A stretch of 64,000 bases of DNA, taken from assembly GCF_013373865.1 (NCBI RefSeq), contig NC_050471.1, positions 14,202,983 to 14,266,982 on the forward strand, read 5' to 3'. The position numbers and the translations under genes are program-made. The stretch comes from Monomorium pharaonis (taxonomy: Eukaryota; Arthropoda; Insecta; Hymenoptera; Formicidae). A model generated the notes under the pieces. That model had not been told where the DNA came from. It saw only the letters and a list, made by a program, of their open reading frames with translations, and made no database searches. Shown piece by piece: positions 43,234-54,083 of the stretch (positions within the stretch are counted from its first letter, which is position 1; each line of letters starts with the position of its first letter).

Positions 43234-45392
43234 TTCGTTTTCATTGGGTACGCCATTGCCAGACGCGAGTAGTCGTCTATGAATACTGAAATGTATCTGT
43301 AATTGTTTGGATGAGACATGGAGCTTATTGCGCCCATAATATCAGAGTGTATGATTTGTAGTGGTACAGTGGCTCGTCTTCTCGTTTTCGTGAATGGTAA
43401 TTTATTAAATTTTGCTACTTTACAGACTTCGCAGTCCAATATTGATTCGTCAAATTTGGCAGCGTTTAAAGATTTATTTTCGGGAAGTTGTTTTTGCAGC
43501 GTTTTTAAATATCCCAGAGACGCGTGTCCCAATCGCACATGCCATAGTATCGCGTTATTTTTCGTAAATTTTTCGTAGTTAAGTTGATTCATTATTTCGT
43601 TCTCGGGAATCTCTACAATGGGTAGTTCATCTATATCATGAAATTTCTGATCCCAAATAGTCACATCAAAATTTGAGTGTTCATATACAATTTGCTTTTC
43701 GTTAGATGAATTTTTGTTTGTTCGTTCTTTATTCATTTTTATATTTTGTTCTGTTGTTTCTTCATTAGACAGGGTGATTCGTTCATTGGTAATTTGTGGA
43801 TCGTTTGCTTCGTCTACCTCATTTTCTTTTTCGATTAGGTCGTTACTGGGATTCTCTTCAATTTCAACTGCTGTGCTTTTCAAATCATGCTCGTGTGTGG
43901 TCGTTAAACTTGCACATGCTCGTTTCCTTCCTTTTAAACAGTCGTTATGGTTATTGTTATTTTTGTTTACTTGAAATTCTATTATCCAATATGGTCGTTT
44001 GTAAATTCCTGATATAAACAGCTCGTTTGATATGGGATCAAAAATATCAATCTTTTTATCGTCCAAATATATACCTAAGCCCATTTCTGCAAATTTTCGC
44101 AAAGACAACAAATTCTCGGAAAGTTCTTCAGCGCAGATCACATTTTCTAATAAGATTTCGTTATCGTTGGAGATTACTTCTATAGTGCCTACACCCTCCG
44201 TTTTTAAGTCTGCTGATGAATTTTTATTTGCGCATTTAATTATTCCTTTTTCAGTTTTATCGTAAGTTTTGAATATTATGTTCGTGTTTGTTAGATGTTC
44301 TGTAGCCCCCGAGTCGGCTAAGAACTTTGTTAATGTTTTGTTTCCTTTCTTATTAGTTGGTGTAGAATCGTTTGTCGTTTTAGAGAAAGCGTTTGTAATC
44401 GTATTTGCCTTTGCAAGCTCATCGACATCATATGGCAAGGATTTTCCGTTTTTCCCTGAAATAAAGGTAAAATTATCAATAGAAAAACTCTTACCTCTGT
44501 TTCCAGGAGCTGCTTTATTATTCGTGGCCTTGCCTCTCGATCGTTGCGATTTGTTCCCTTGGGAGCTGTTTATGTTCGTTTTATTCATATTTTTGTTGTC
44601 GTTTTGTTTGTGTCGTTTAGGATCTTCACCCTTTTCGTTTTTGTTATAATTTCGTTTGTAGCCTCGTCCTCTTTCGTTAAATTGTTTACCATCGCGCATG
44701 TTGGCTACGTGCCTATTATAACTCCCTTTAGAGAAGCCTCTGCCTCGTTCTCGATCTCGTCGGACATTGGTATCCCTTTGGCGTAGTATTCGTTTATGGC
44801 ACTCGGCGGCTTTGTGTTTGACGAATTCATTACACTCGTAGCATTTTTTAACACCGAGTCCCTTCCATTTGCAACTGCTTTCCTCGTGCCCGTAGTCGTC
44901 ACACTCTCGGCACCTATCATTCTTATCTCTTCTCGGCCAGGCCTTAAGAGTCGCTCTAGGCGTTGTCCCAGGGTTTGACCCGGAAGCCTTCGTTGCTTCC
45001 GCCTGTATAATAAAGGATTTTAATTGATCGTATGTTAAACCCTTGCCGGTGGTATTTCGAGTCATGAACTCTACGCTTTGGACTTCAGGTACAGTAGCCA
45101 TGATTGACTGATAAAAGGTGTCTCGTTTTTCTTCGTCGTTGATCGGGATTGCATCAGGTAGATTGTCATGATTCTTGACTATTTCTTCAAATTTGTCCCA
45201 GAATTCCGAAGCCTTCTCTTTACTTGGATTATATTTTAGATTGTATAACTGTTTTCGCAAGGTGACCGTAGTCATTCTCGCTTCACATCGTTTCAGTTCT
45301 TTTATTTTATTTAGGATGTCGACCGGATCTTGTAAGGAAGCGACTTTTGAGTGATAAACTTGGTCTAGTCTATTAATTAAAATATCTCGCAC
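43200..45392 (-). pseudogene. Copia-1 Gag core, protease and integrase start
   Basis: A 730-residue frame contains the C-terminal half of a Copia Gag (TVTLRKQLYNLKY, EFWDKFEEIVKNHDN), two zinc knuckles (CRECDDYGHEESSC, CYECNEF), an Arg/Asn-rich linker, protease active site LADSGATEH near 44310, the pre-integrase motif LWHVRLGHASLGYLK near 43530 and the start of integrase (HSDIMG, FIDDYSR). It leaves frame near 43225 by one base, after which the integrase continues in the 42208-43233 frame. The N-terminal part of Gag lies upstream in another frame and in separate exons. Confidence 0.88.
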
Positions 45393-45399
45393 TTTGTAT

Positions 45400-46876
45400 T
45401 TATGTTTTTCTTTGATTTTTTCTGATAGGTTTTCCGGTTGTTGAATGTTCGGTTCCCGATTCTTTACTTACAATTTCGAACTTAAAGGCTTCTTTCATCT
45501 GATGTGCAAGTAAATTCACACTTTGATTATTCTGGTTAGCGTTTTCTTTCCCGTTAGAGTTTATCTTCGTTAGTTCGTCTTTGACTATAGATGCAATCGT
45601 TTCTCTATCGTTATTCATAGGCTCAATCGTTGGCACTGTACCCTTAAGCGTTTTCGTTAAGTCGTTTTCGTGAGTGTTATTTTCATTTTGACTTGCCTGG
45701 GGATCGCCATGGTGGCTGTTTTCGTATTCGTTATAATCGTTTTTGTTATAATCGTTTCCGCACAGATCGTTTCTCATCTCGTTCTGCATTTGCTTGAGCT
45801 CGTTTAGTTGCGTCTGCAAACCTTTCTGCAAATCGCTAAACATCTGTGTTTGTCTTTTAAGGTGTTGTGTTTGTGTTGTGATCGCCTTGCATATTGCGGC
45901 TTGTGTCGTATCAATTCTCGTGATTGATTCAGCCATGCATTTATTGATTGCAGTCAGACTGCTCATGTACTCCTTCAGAACATTCATTAGAGCCGTCTCC
46001 GTGTTTTCCGGCCTTACCTCGAGAGTTTTATCCGTTGTACCTGTAATAATTTTACTTGATATGTTTGTTTTGATCAAATATATCAAATTGTAATATATCA
46101 ATTGTATCGTATATGTATGGTGAAGCTACTCGTTTAAACGTTATAAATTTGTTATTTCATCACCTTTACATTGTACTATCTCAGCGTTTTCGATAATACC
46201 GTTTCCGTTTTCCCCACTCGTTTCAAATACATTTTCTTGCAGGAGTTCATCCTCCTCTTCTGGGGATATTTCTTCGCTTGACTGGTTTTGTGTCCTGTCC
46301 AAGTTTAAGATGCCATCGTTACTTAGGAGTTTATCCTTTATTTCATTCCAATCTTTGGGTTCAAAGTTGGATTCGTCTGCAAATTAGTAAAGCTTTCGTT
46401 AATATCGTTAATGTGGCTCGTTTCATATTGTTATTCGTTTCTCGTTTCGTATCGTTATTAGTTTCTACTTTATTTAAATTTTATTTATTTTCGGACTTTT
46501 TCTTTCCTTCAACCGACCGAGCAACAAATACAGTTGAATTCAGGACAGTGGCACATGGTAAGATCCGAACAGCAAGATGTTCCCACGTCCACTTAGTTAT
46601 TCACTCGCCCTACAAGCACCGCACTGCAAGACCGAGCAAACAACCCAGTCGGCGGAATTTAGACTTGGACTTGATTGTAATACTTTTAATTGTATACGTA
46701 CCGGTTGTATACTTCATGCCATTTTCGGTTACAAAGTACAACAGACTGCCTTCCATTGTTAGGGTAATTTTTTCGTTTGGATGGTTTTCGTTTAGTTTGA
46801 AGACGGTGGCATAATTTCCTACCATCTTGGTGAAGGCGCTATCTTCTGTGTCTATAAATTGAATTTTGGTTGACAT
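45400..46876 (-). CDS. Copia-1 Gag N-terminal region, three probable exons
   Basis: Exon 1: ATG at 46876 (MSTKIQFIDTED) to 46702. Donor CCG|GTACGT. Acceptor ACTAATTTGCAG; exon 2 is 46376-46164. Donor AAAG|GTGATG. Acceptor TTATTACAG; exon 3 runs from 46040 to a stop at 45400. Introns are 325 and 123 bp. Both junctions keep frame and each exon is open throughout. Exon 2 is acidic. Exon 3 has a heptad-rich segment (SSLTAINKCMAESITRID, LKRQTQMFSDL). The frame ends just as the Gag core starts in another frame at 45392, so one more break or splice lies near 45400-45470, where a GTAAGT is also present. No closer family match is recognised. Confidence 0.55.
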
Positions 46877-47820
46877 AATCGTTTGTTTCGAATCGTTATT
46901 TAATTTGTGTATGGGAGAATAAATTCATGTTTTATTTCCCATTCGCGAATTTGATTTTAGATCGTTTCATTTAATTCAGTGAGATTTCGTAATTGCCGTC
47001 CCGTTTCGTACGTTACTTTAATCTGTTTTGATTTAGGCCTGTCGATTTAGTTTGATAATCGTTCAGTTGTGTATCAATCGTGAAATTGTTCGTTAAATAT
47101 ATTTATTTTCGTTGTTTATTTCATTCAATTTACATTTGCTTTTATTTATTTGGCCTCTTTATTAAAATTTACCGCGATCTCGATCCGTCTTTAGGCCCGC
47201 TTTTTCACTCCCGTACCGCCGCACCAGCGCAACAAGCCAGAATGAGAAAGAAATATTTGTCCCACCCTAACCCATCGCACAGGCGCAGTAGCGTAGGATC
47301 AAAAAAAACTTTGTGCGCCGAGTGCCTCTGGCGCCCATGCGCCTCTAGCACGTGTTGTGTTTCTTCTCACTCGCACGGTTTTCTCTCTCATGCCATGCTT
47401 TCCGCGTGCTTCTCGAATCGTCTCTCTCTTTATGATTTTTTTCTCTCATGCCACGTGCTTCACTTCTCGCGATTTTTATTATATTCTTATCTTTAATTCG
47501 CTTCACGTTTTATTCGTTTAGCGTTTTTCTTAAACAATTTCGACCCGGTAAAACGCCTCAGTTGAGCCATCAAGCTGGCTCTACATTTCAGCGCGACGTT
47601 GACTCGTTTTCCCTTTGTCGTCGTTTACGCGCGATGCATGCATCCACTCATTCTTTATTACTTTTGTTTGTTGCAACTTACGCTTCTCAGAGGCAACACC
47701 GCTGGACTTGGAAATTTCCATTGCATCCATTGTGACCTCGTAGCTACGACTTGATGAAATTTTGCACACTATTGATCACTTCGATGAAAACTTTTTGCTT
47801 ATAAAATGATTAATGCGCGC
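46877..47820 (-). other. Copia-1 leader between primer site and Gag
   Basis: About 940 bases of leader, long for a Copia element, without a convincing coding frame on the minus strand. Plus-strand frames here are chance. Confidence 0.5.
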
Positions 47821-47838
47821 AGTGCTGGGCCCATAACC
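47821..47838 (-). promoter_or_regulatory. Copia-1 primer-binding site (initiator-tRNA type)
   Basis: GGTTATGGGCCCAGCACT on the minus strand directly follows the 5' LTR and matches the copia half-tRNA primer site also seen at 7499-7513. Confidence 0.85.
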
Positions 47839-48044
47839 TGTTGGGGTTTCGGTTGGAAAAATAACCAGCAGAGTTTATTCGTTTTCCAAAGATTTTTATT
47901 TAAGAAGTTCGTCACTCGCTCTTCTCTTTGGTACTATACAGCACATCTACCACCACCACACGCGCCTAGGCCCAAAAGGGAAGGGAGAGCGAACGCGCAG
48001 CCGCACTTGTAAATGCTAGGCGCCAATATATGAATATTCCAACA
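47839..48044 (-). repeat. Copia-1 5' LTR
   Basis: 206 bases, TGTTGGGG ... ATTCCAACA on the plus strand. It differs from the reassembled 3' LTR at about five positions. Confidence 0.92.
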
Positions 48045-50230
48045 ATCTTCATGCAAATCTCACAGCTTTTACAGATCTTCTTTATATTTTGTGATAGATT
48101 TCTAGCTGTATAGAATTGTCCAATCTTTTTCTGCATTTGTTTTATTCCTATATGGCAGTAATATTGATATATATCTTTAATAAATTCTTTACTGAAATCT
48201 TCTGATAGTATAATTTTATCTTTTTTTCCTATTCTTTTATAATATATTCTGTCTTTTAGTTTTACTTTATTTCTCTCCTTATTCAATTTTACATTATTTT
48301 TTTGGTCTCTCTGGATATCTTCTAATTTTATTAGATTCACAGTTTTTAAACTTTCATCTTGATTTTCATGTGCTTCTAACACTGGATTTCTGCTTAGGCA
48401 GTCAGCTTCGAGATTGTTTTTTCCTGGAAAATATTTTATTTCAAAATTATATTGGGATAGATAGGTCAATTCACCTAGTTCTTCGTCCGTTCTGGCTTTT
48501 ATATTCATCTTCTCTAATGGTTTATGGTCTGAAAAAACTGTGAATTTTTTTCCTATAAGTCGATATTGCCAATACTTCAGTGCTTCTTTTATTGCCAGGC
48601 ATTCTAGATAAATAGCTTTTTTTCTTCTCTGAGTATCATTAAGTTTTTTGGAAAAATATGCTACTGGTTTTTTTTCATTATTCTCTTGTGGCTGTTTTAG
48701 GACCGCTCCCACGCCGTGTATACTTGCATCTGTGTAGATGTGTATTGGTAAATTATGATCAAAAATTGCTAGAACAGGTTGAGAGCAAAGTAATTTTTTT
48801 ATATGTTCAAATGACTCTTGACATTCATCTGACCAAATAAAATTCTGTCCTTTCCTTAATAAGTTATACAAAAGATCTAATATTATAGAATTATTTGGTA
48901 TATATTTGTTATAAAAATTTATTTTCCCCAAAAGTTGTCGAATATTTTTTTGTGTTTTTGGAATAGAAAAATTTCTGATTGCAATTAGATTATCTTTCAA
49001 AGGGCTAATCGAATTTTCTTTTATTATGTGCCCTAAATATTTTACTGAATCCTTTGCAAAAATGCATTTTGATAGTTTTAATCTAAACCTTCTTTCAATA
49101 TCGCGTCCAATAGTTTTGTTAAGTGACTAATATGTTCTTGAAAAGTTTTTGAGAAGATCAGAATATCATCTATGTAATTTACCGTAAATTCCAACAAGTT
49201 GTGTTTTCTTATTATGTTGCTTAATATCCTTTGAAAAATTACTGGCGATGTTTTTAATCTAAAAGGTAAACAAGTTCACTGAAAGTGTCCTTCTTGAGTC
49301 ACAAATGCGGTTTTTTGTTTATCTTCAATTCGTAGAGGGATTGACCAGAATGCTGAGTTTATGTCCAGCGTTGAGAAAAATTTACAATTTCTTGTTTTTT
49401 CTACTAAATCTTCAATTAATGGAAAAGATTGTGATTGCGGAACTACAATTTTATTCAAATCACGGAAGTCTATACATAATCTTAATTTTTTTTTCTCTTC
49501 TCTTTTATATGCCAAGGTTACTGGAGCAGCAAACGGACTATACGATTCTTCAATTAGATTTTTTTCTAGTAATTTTGATATTTGTTGTTCTATTTCTTTT
49601 TTATCCTCAATACTATATCTATATGGTCTTTTACTGCAATATTTATCTATTAACAAATCAATACAAGCTTCATAATCTTTTACTGTGCCTATATCATATT
49701 TATCTTTAGCAAAGATTGATTTATATTTATTAATAAGTTTATCTATTTCCGATTTTTCTTGAGTATCCAAATGGTTTGTTGAGGCTTCAAAATTTTTCAC
49801 TTTTATATGTTCATTGAAGTTGATTTTATATTCTTTTTTGTTTTTCAATTTATTCTTATTATTATTAAAATTTATATTTTCAAAATTTCTATCTGAAAAG
49901 TCCGGAGTTTTTTGTGTAATTTCTAATTCTTTATTTTGTATTAATTTAAATTCTTTTATACAGTCAATCCAATAAGAAAATCGTAATTAAAGCTTTAATT
50001 ATCCACTACAAAAACATCAATGTTTTTCTCTGTAGCAAAAATTTTTGCTTTTATTGTTACCATTTCATCTGTCTTTTTAACACCATTAATCGTTCTCAGG
50101 TTTGCAATTTTTGTATCATCACTTCTTTTTGTTTGTAAACGTAATAATTTTGAATTTATTAACGAAACATTTGAACCAGAATCATAAACTCCAAATACTT
50201 TAAACGTTCCATTTATTAATACTTTGATTT
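48045..50230 (-). pseudogene. Gypsy-1 protease, reverse transcriptase, RNase H and integrase zinc finger
   Basis: Protease motif VYDSGSNVSLIN lies at about 50162-50193. RT follows from 49848 (LRLCIDFRDLNKIV, FFSTLDINSAFWSIPL), with a TGA at 49276-49278 where Trp is expected, then NYIDDILIFSKTF (active site) near 49165 and a frameshift near 49085. From 49000 the frame gives LGKINFYNKYIP, RNase H (IYTDASIHGVGAVL, FTVFSDHKPL) and the integrase His-Cys finger (CHIGIKQM, CKSCEIC) up to the Copia insertion at 48044. Domain order is standard for Gypsy. Confidence 0.88.
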
Positions 50231-50245
50231 TGATTAATGGTGGTA

Positions 50246-51525
50246 TTACAAGTTTTTTGGATCATTGTTGTTTAATTCCACTTCTAATTCAGAATTGTTT
50301 ACATTTTTTATTTGATGTTTTTCTTTTCTGTCATCTTTAGTTCTAAACCAACATGAGGACTCAGGGTGACGAGTACCTTTATTTGTTTTTTCGCAAATTT
50401 TGCACGGTTTTTGTCCTTCAAATTTTTCTCTGGTATTAGGAGTTGTATTGGTTTTTCTCTCAAAAATTTTTCTGTTAATTAAGTGTTCCAATTTTCCAAT
50501 TTCATTAAAAAGATCTTCAGTTTCCTTTAGGTTCTCTGTCAATCTTATCTGTTACATAGTTTGGTAGACCTGCTGCAATGAGATCAATTAAAGTGCCTGT
50601 ATCAATTGATCTCCTTATCTCTAGTAAAAGCCTTTCTTTTTTTAAAGCATAATCCAGCAACGAACCTGTCTTGTATTTGAACAAGAACGCATATCTGATT
50701 GGAGTCCATCCTTTATTTGCATACGTTTCGCAAAAATTCTTCTTCCATTTTTCCCATTCTGAATTTAGTGTAAGTTTGATAAGCATTGAGCTATACCAAT
50801 CTAAACATGACTTCTCTAAAAATAATCTAAAAATTTCAATCTTCTCCTCATCTTTCTTTATATCCAATCGGTCACACTCTTTCTCGAAACCTTCTATCCA
50901 TTGATTAACATTGGAGTTTTTCCCTGTAAATTTCTCCATGACAAACTTTTCTGATAGTTTTTTAAAATTATGGTGTCCAGATGTTTGTGGGTTACTTTCA
51001 GCGAGCTTTTCTAAAATTTTTGTCAATGACTCTTCTGAAATATCAGCACGTTTAGTTTTCTGCGTAATCTCTTCTAAGAAATATTCTCCAAATTGCATAT
51101 TTCCTTCTTCATTTATGCAGGTATTTTTTAACTCTTCTGTTAAAGTAATCCATATATTTCTTTTTTGGTGTCTTTTCCGTAAAGTATTTTTTATTTTCCC
51201 ATAAGCCGGTGTATTTGTAATAAGTTTATGTAGACTTGCCGTTTGTAACACTTCTGGGATACCGAAAGTCCGATCTTCTATTGTTGCAATTGAGGTTATG
51301 GCGATAACATTTGACTTTCCGTCATTACCCAGCAAACACAAAGTTACATGTAACGTGCCTGTTAGTTATAATTTCCCACTCAACAATGTAATTGTAATAT
51401 AACACGTGTGTTATATTACAATTACATTGTTGAGTGAGAAATTATAACTAACAGGCACGTTACATGTAACTTTGTGTTTGCTGGGTAGCTGGTTTTACCA
51501 CGAATTCAAATTGTAACTTTTTCAT
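50246..51525 (-). pseudogene. Gypsy-1 Gag, interrupted by a MITE
   Basis: The ATG at 51525 (MKKLQFEF) is followed after 12 residues by a 158-bp MITE; the frame resumes at about 51325 (NDGKSNVIAI). The central region has a retroviral-like Gag core (FVMEKFTGKNSNVNQWIEGF, CLDWYSSMLI, EWEKWKKNF). A frameshift near 50530 leads to the C-terminal piece with a knuckle-like CKICEKTNKGTRHPESSC. Removing the MITE and one TA restores the frame. Confidence 0.78.
51328..51485. mobile_element. 158-bp hairpin MITE, TA-flanked
   Basis: An almost perfect palindrome: CCCAGCAAACACAAAGTTAC at the left and its inverse at the right, folding around ACACGTGT with one mismatch and a 2-base bulge seen. TA lies on both sides (51326-51327, 51486-51487), implying Tc1/mariner-type mobilisation. 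It has no coding capacity. Confidence 0.9.
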
Positions 51526-51957
51526 ACTTTTGAGAATAGTTGCCAAAAATGTCGTTTTATAATGTGTTCCTTTTTTATTTGTAAGAAAATTTGCGCAAAT
51601 GAATAAACCGGATTAGTTTCTCTGTAAACAAAGTTTTATAGATTTATTAATTTCACATTCACTATTTACATTATGTACAAGAGTAGATCCAAGGTTCTTA
51701 CCTGTAAACAAAGAAACAACATTTAAGGTTTATTCCTTGCTATCTTTCTCTGGTTACACTTTACATAAACTGATTTACATATACTGATTTAGTCTCTTAG
51801 TTTCACTTAATATCTGTGAATGCGTGTTTATCCCACTTTCTTCTTTTCCCCTTCTTCTCCGTAGGCTTTACTCTCTCATCTTGCGCTCAAAATGCGTGGC
51901 AAATTCGAATTTGATTTAAACTTAAAGTGACGTCGATTTTCTTTACATATATAATAT
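51526..51957 (-). other. Gypsy-1 leader and probable 5' LTR remnant
   Basis: Between the Gag start and Gypsy-2 the sequence has two similar words (TTTGTTTACAG) and a GGAATAAACC polyadenylation-like signal on the minus strand, as expected in an LTR. I cannot fix LTR borders because the other LTR is missing. Confidence 0.4.
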
Positions 51958-52197
51958 TGTAACGCGCGCGCTCGCGGAAAAGGAATAAGGCACACACTCT
52001 TTAACTGAAAGAATCGAACAGCTTTATTGCAATTATCACAAAGCGTCTGTACAAGCTCGAGGTCGCTCTCTGAATGTTTTATTCCTTGTTTATTCCCGTT
52101 GCTCCGGCTCTTGACAGCTGACCGCCGCCGCCGATCGATATTCCCGATCCGACAGCTGACTCGCGATCGCAGAGTATACCGGGCAGCGCACGTAATA
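51958..52197 (-). repeat. Gypsy-2 3' LTR
   Basis: 240 bases. Its last bases are CGTAATA instead of the expected CGTAACA. The adjoining purine tract (AAGAGGGAGGGCAG on the minus strand, 52198-52211) is the polypurine tract. Confidence 0.9.
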
Positions 52198-52211
52198 CTG
52201 CCCTCCCTCTT

Positions 52212-53039
52212 AAAGATTGTCGTCCCGACAATCCGGAAGGCAATTCGACGCGCCTCTCTGAGTCGACGCCTCAGGATTCCTGGACGATTTCCTACCCTCT
52301 ACGTGCAATTGCAGCGAGTACAATGGGCCACGTCCATCCGAGCTCGCCTCCACTTGACTGGAAACTCTCATGCATCTTCCCTCGAAGAGCTGATTAGGCT
52401 CCTTCGCAGAGACTCTTATGCTCGATTCCAGTTTTCCGCTGCCCGTGCTCTTCCATCTTGAGCCTTGAGCACTTCTCGCTTCTCCGCGCCGGGTCTTGAG
52501 CGCTTCTTACTTTTCTCTTTAGGATCAGAGGGGGAAATAATTTCCGTGGACCCAACGCTTTTTTAAAGCTCTCTGTCCTCTGCCTCGGCAGTTGCCCAAA
52601 GTCCCACGGGAAAACTACGGTCAAAAACCGTGGGAGAGGCAGACTTGAGAAAACATCCCAGATCAAGAATTCAGTTTCTCACTTCTTCCCAGCTTACTCT
52701 AATGAAACTGAAACAAAACGAAAGAAAAATCAACAGTTTTAACTCTTTCTTTAGAACAAAACATTCTTCCCCTCCCTTCACGCTCGCGTACAGGCTCAGG
52801 CTCGTTTCGGCTTCGTAAAGAAGATTCTAAGACTAATTTCTTTTCTGAAAAGGAGCTAAACGGTTTGCATGAACGACTATATTTTTCAAGCGGGAAGATT
52901 TCTCTATACAATATAAAACATCTCCAAGCTTTTTCTTAATTTTCCAAGGTCCCTCCCAAGAACTCTGCAACTTCGGGGCCTTTCCTACCACTCGTCTAGG
53001 ATTAAAGAACCAAACCTTTTGTCCCGGCTCATAAAGCAC
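52212..53039 (-). pseudogene. Gypsy-2 integrase C-terminal region and 3' untranslated part
   Basis: From 53039 the minus strand encodes a GPY/F-like integrase tail (EPGQKVWFFNPRRVVGKAPKL, then SSWEGPWKIKKKLGDVLYCI) ending about 52833. The remainder to the polypurine tract has no convincing coding. Between 53039 and 53323 the protein is present but carries stops and shifts. Confidence 0.75.
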
Positions 53040-53322
53040 TCGCCTAGTTCGTTGATCATACCAGAATTTCGCATTCCGGGAACTGATGCGAAGACGCTGA
53101 CGGGCGAAATAATGGACTACATCGAGTCTGTCTCTGAATCTGGAAACAAAACTTCCACCTTTTTCCTCCTCTTCTTTTTTAGAAGGAACATCCTCTAAGA
53201 AGATCTAAAGGCAGACGAAGACTATCTCCCAGATATATTTCAGCCGGAGACGCTCCAGTAGCCTCCTGTTTCGAAGATCGAAACGCTAGTAAAAACAAAG
53301 GAATCCACCGATTCCAATCCTT

Positions 53323-53982
53323 CTAATTTTCGCAAACGAATTTTGCCAGATAATCCAAGATGGTACGATGCTGACGCTCAACTTGTCCGTCCGATTGCGG
53401 ATGAAGAGGTGTTGTTCGCGTCTTTTTCATTCCTAATAGAGTTGACACTTCCCGGAAAAGTTGAGATTCGAAATTCCTTCCTTGATCAGTATGTAACTCC
53501 AAAGGAATTCCATGTCGAGAAAATACTTGCTCAACCAATGATCTCGCAACGGTACTAGCTCTCTTGTTTTTGAGAGGAATCGCTTCTGGCCATTTGGAAA
53601 AACAATCCACGATTACTAAGAGATACCTATTCCCCGAAGAAGAAATCGGCAAGGGGCCAAGGATATCTACTTGTATCCTCTCAAAAAGAGCGCCCACATT
53701 GTAAGTCTGCAAAGGAGATTTCCCTTTTCCGACGGGGCCTTTCCTTGCGATGCAAACTTTACACGTGGCACACCACCTCTCTACATCCTTTTTGCTGGAA
53801 GCCCAATAAAAATGTTTACGAATTTTCTGGAGGGTCTTGTTTACGCCAAAATGTCCTCCAGAAGGAGAGTCATGGGCCTCTTCTAAAATTTCCTGTACCT
53901 TCTGTCGAGGGACGACGATTTGAAAAATACTCTTCTGTAAGTTCGGAGAAATCCACCTCTTATGAAGGACACCATCGATCAT
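53323..53982 (-). pseudogene. Gypsy-2 integrase core
   Basis: The frame has the His-Cys finger (HDSPSGGHFGVNKTLQKI, WCATCKVCIARK), then the DDE core: IQVDILGPLP (first Asp), LELHTDQGRNFES (second Asp) and TTPLHPQSDGQVERQHR (Glu). It ends at a TAG at 53323-53325 that replaces a sense codon; homologous sequence continues on the far side. Upstream, a TGA near 53990 separates it from the RNase H part. Confidence 0.88.
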
Positions 53983-54083
53983 AGTAAGTAAGTCTCAATG
54001 CGACCAATAAATCTTTAAGGAAACCTCTTCGGAAGCGAGTTCTTGCCAACCCGGTCGACTACCAGCTTCTTTAGCCTGTATTA

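Larger units (their letters stand above)
37315..48044 (-). mobile_element. Copia-1 LTR retrotransposon, inserted in Gypsy-1, with Merlin nested in its 3' LTR
   Basis: ATCTT flanks both ends (37310-37314 and 48045-48049), and the Gypsy integrase reads through when the insert is skipped. The 5' LTR is 47839-48044 (206 bp). The 3' LTR is 37315-37341 plus 40222-40400, also 206 bp when the Merlin insert and its duplication are discounted. About five differences between LTRs indicate modest age. Primer site, polypurine tract and Gag-Pol order are all present, but the coding region has several breaks. Confidence 0.9.
36964..51957 (-). mobile_element. Gypsy-1 LTR retrotransposon, 3'-truncated and multiply interrupted
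   Basis: The minus strand carries Gag (51525-50246), protease, reverse transcriptase and RNase H (50230-48100) and integrase (48100-48045 plus 37314-36964). The integrase is split by the Copia element 37315-48044, and the Gag by a 158-bp MITE. The element is cut at 36964, so its 3' LTR is absent. The probable 5' LTR/leader (51526-51957) ends against the Gypsy-2 insertion. Confidence 0.8.

Noticed and set aside
41909..44978. Plus-strand frames opposite the Copia Gag-Pol
   Set aside because: Antisense shadows rich in Phe, Ser and Leu; the minus strand carries the real domains.
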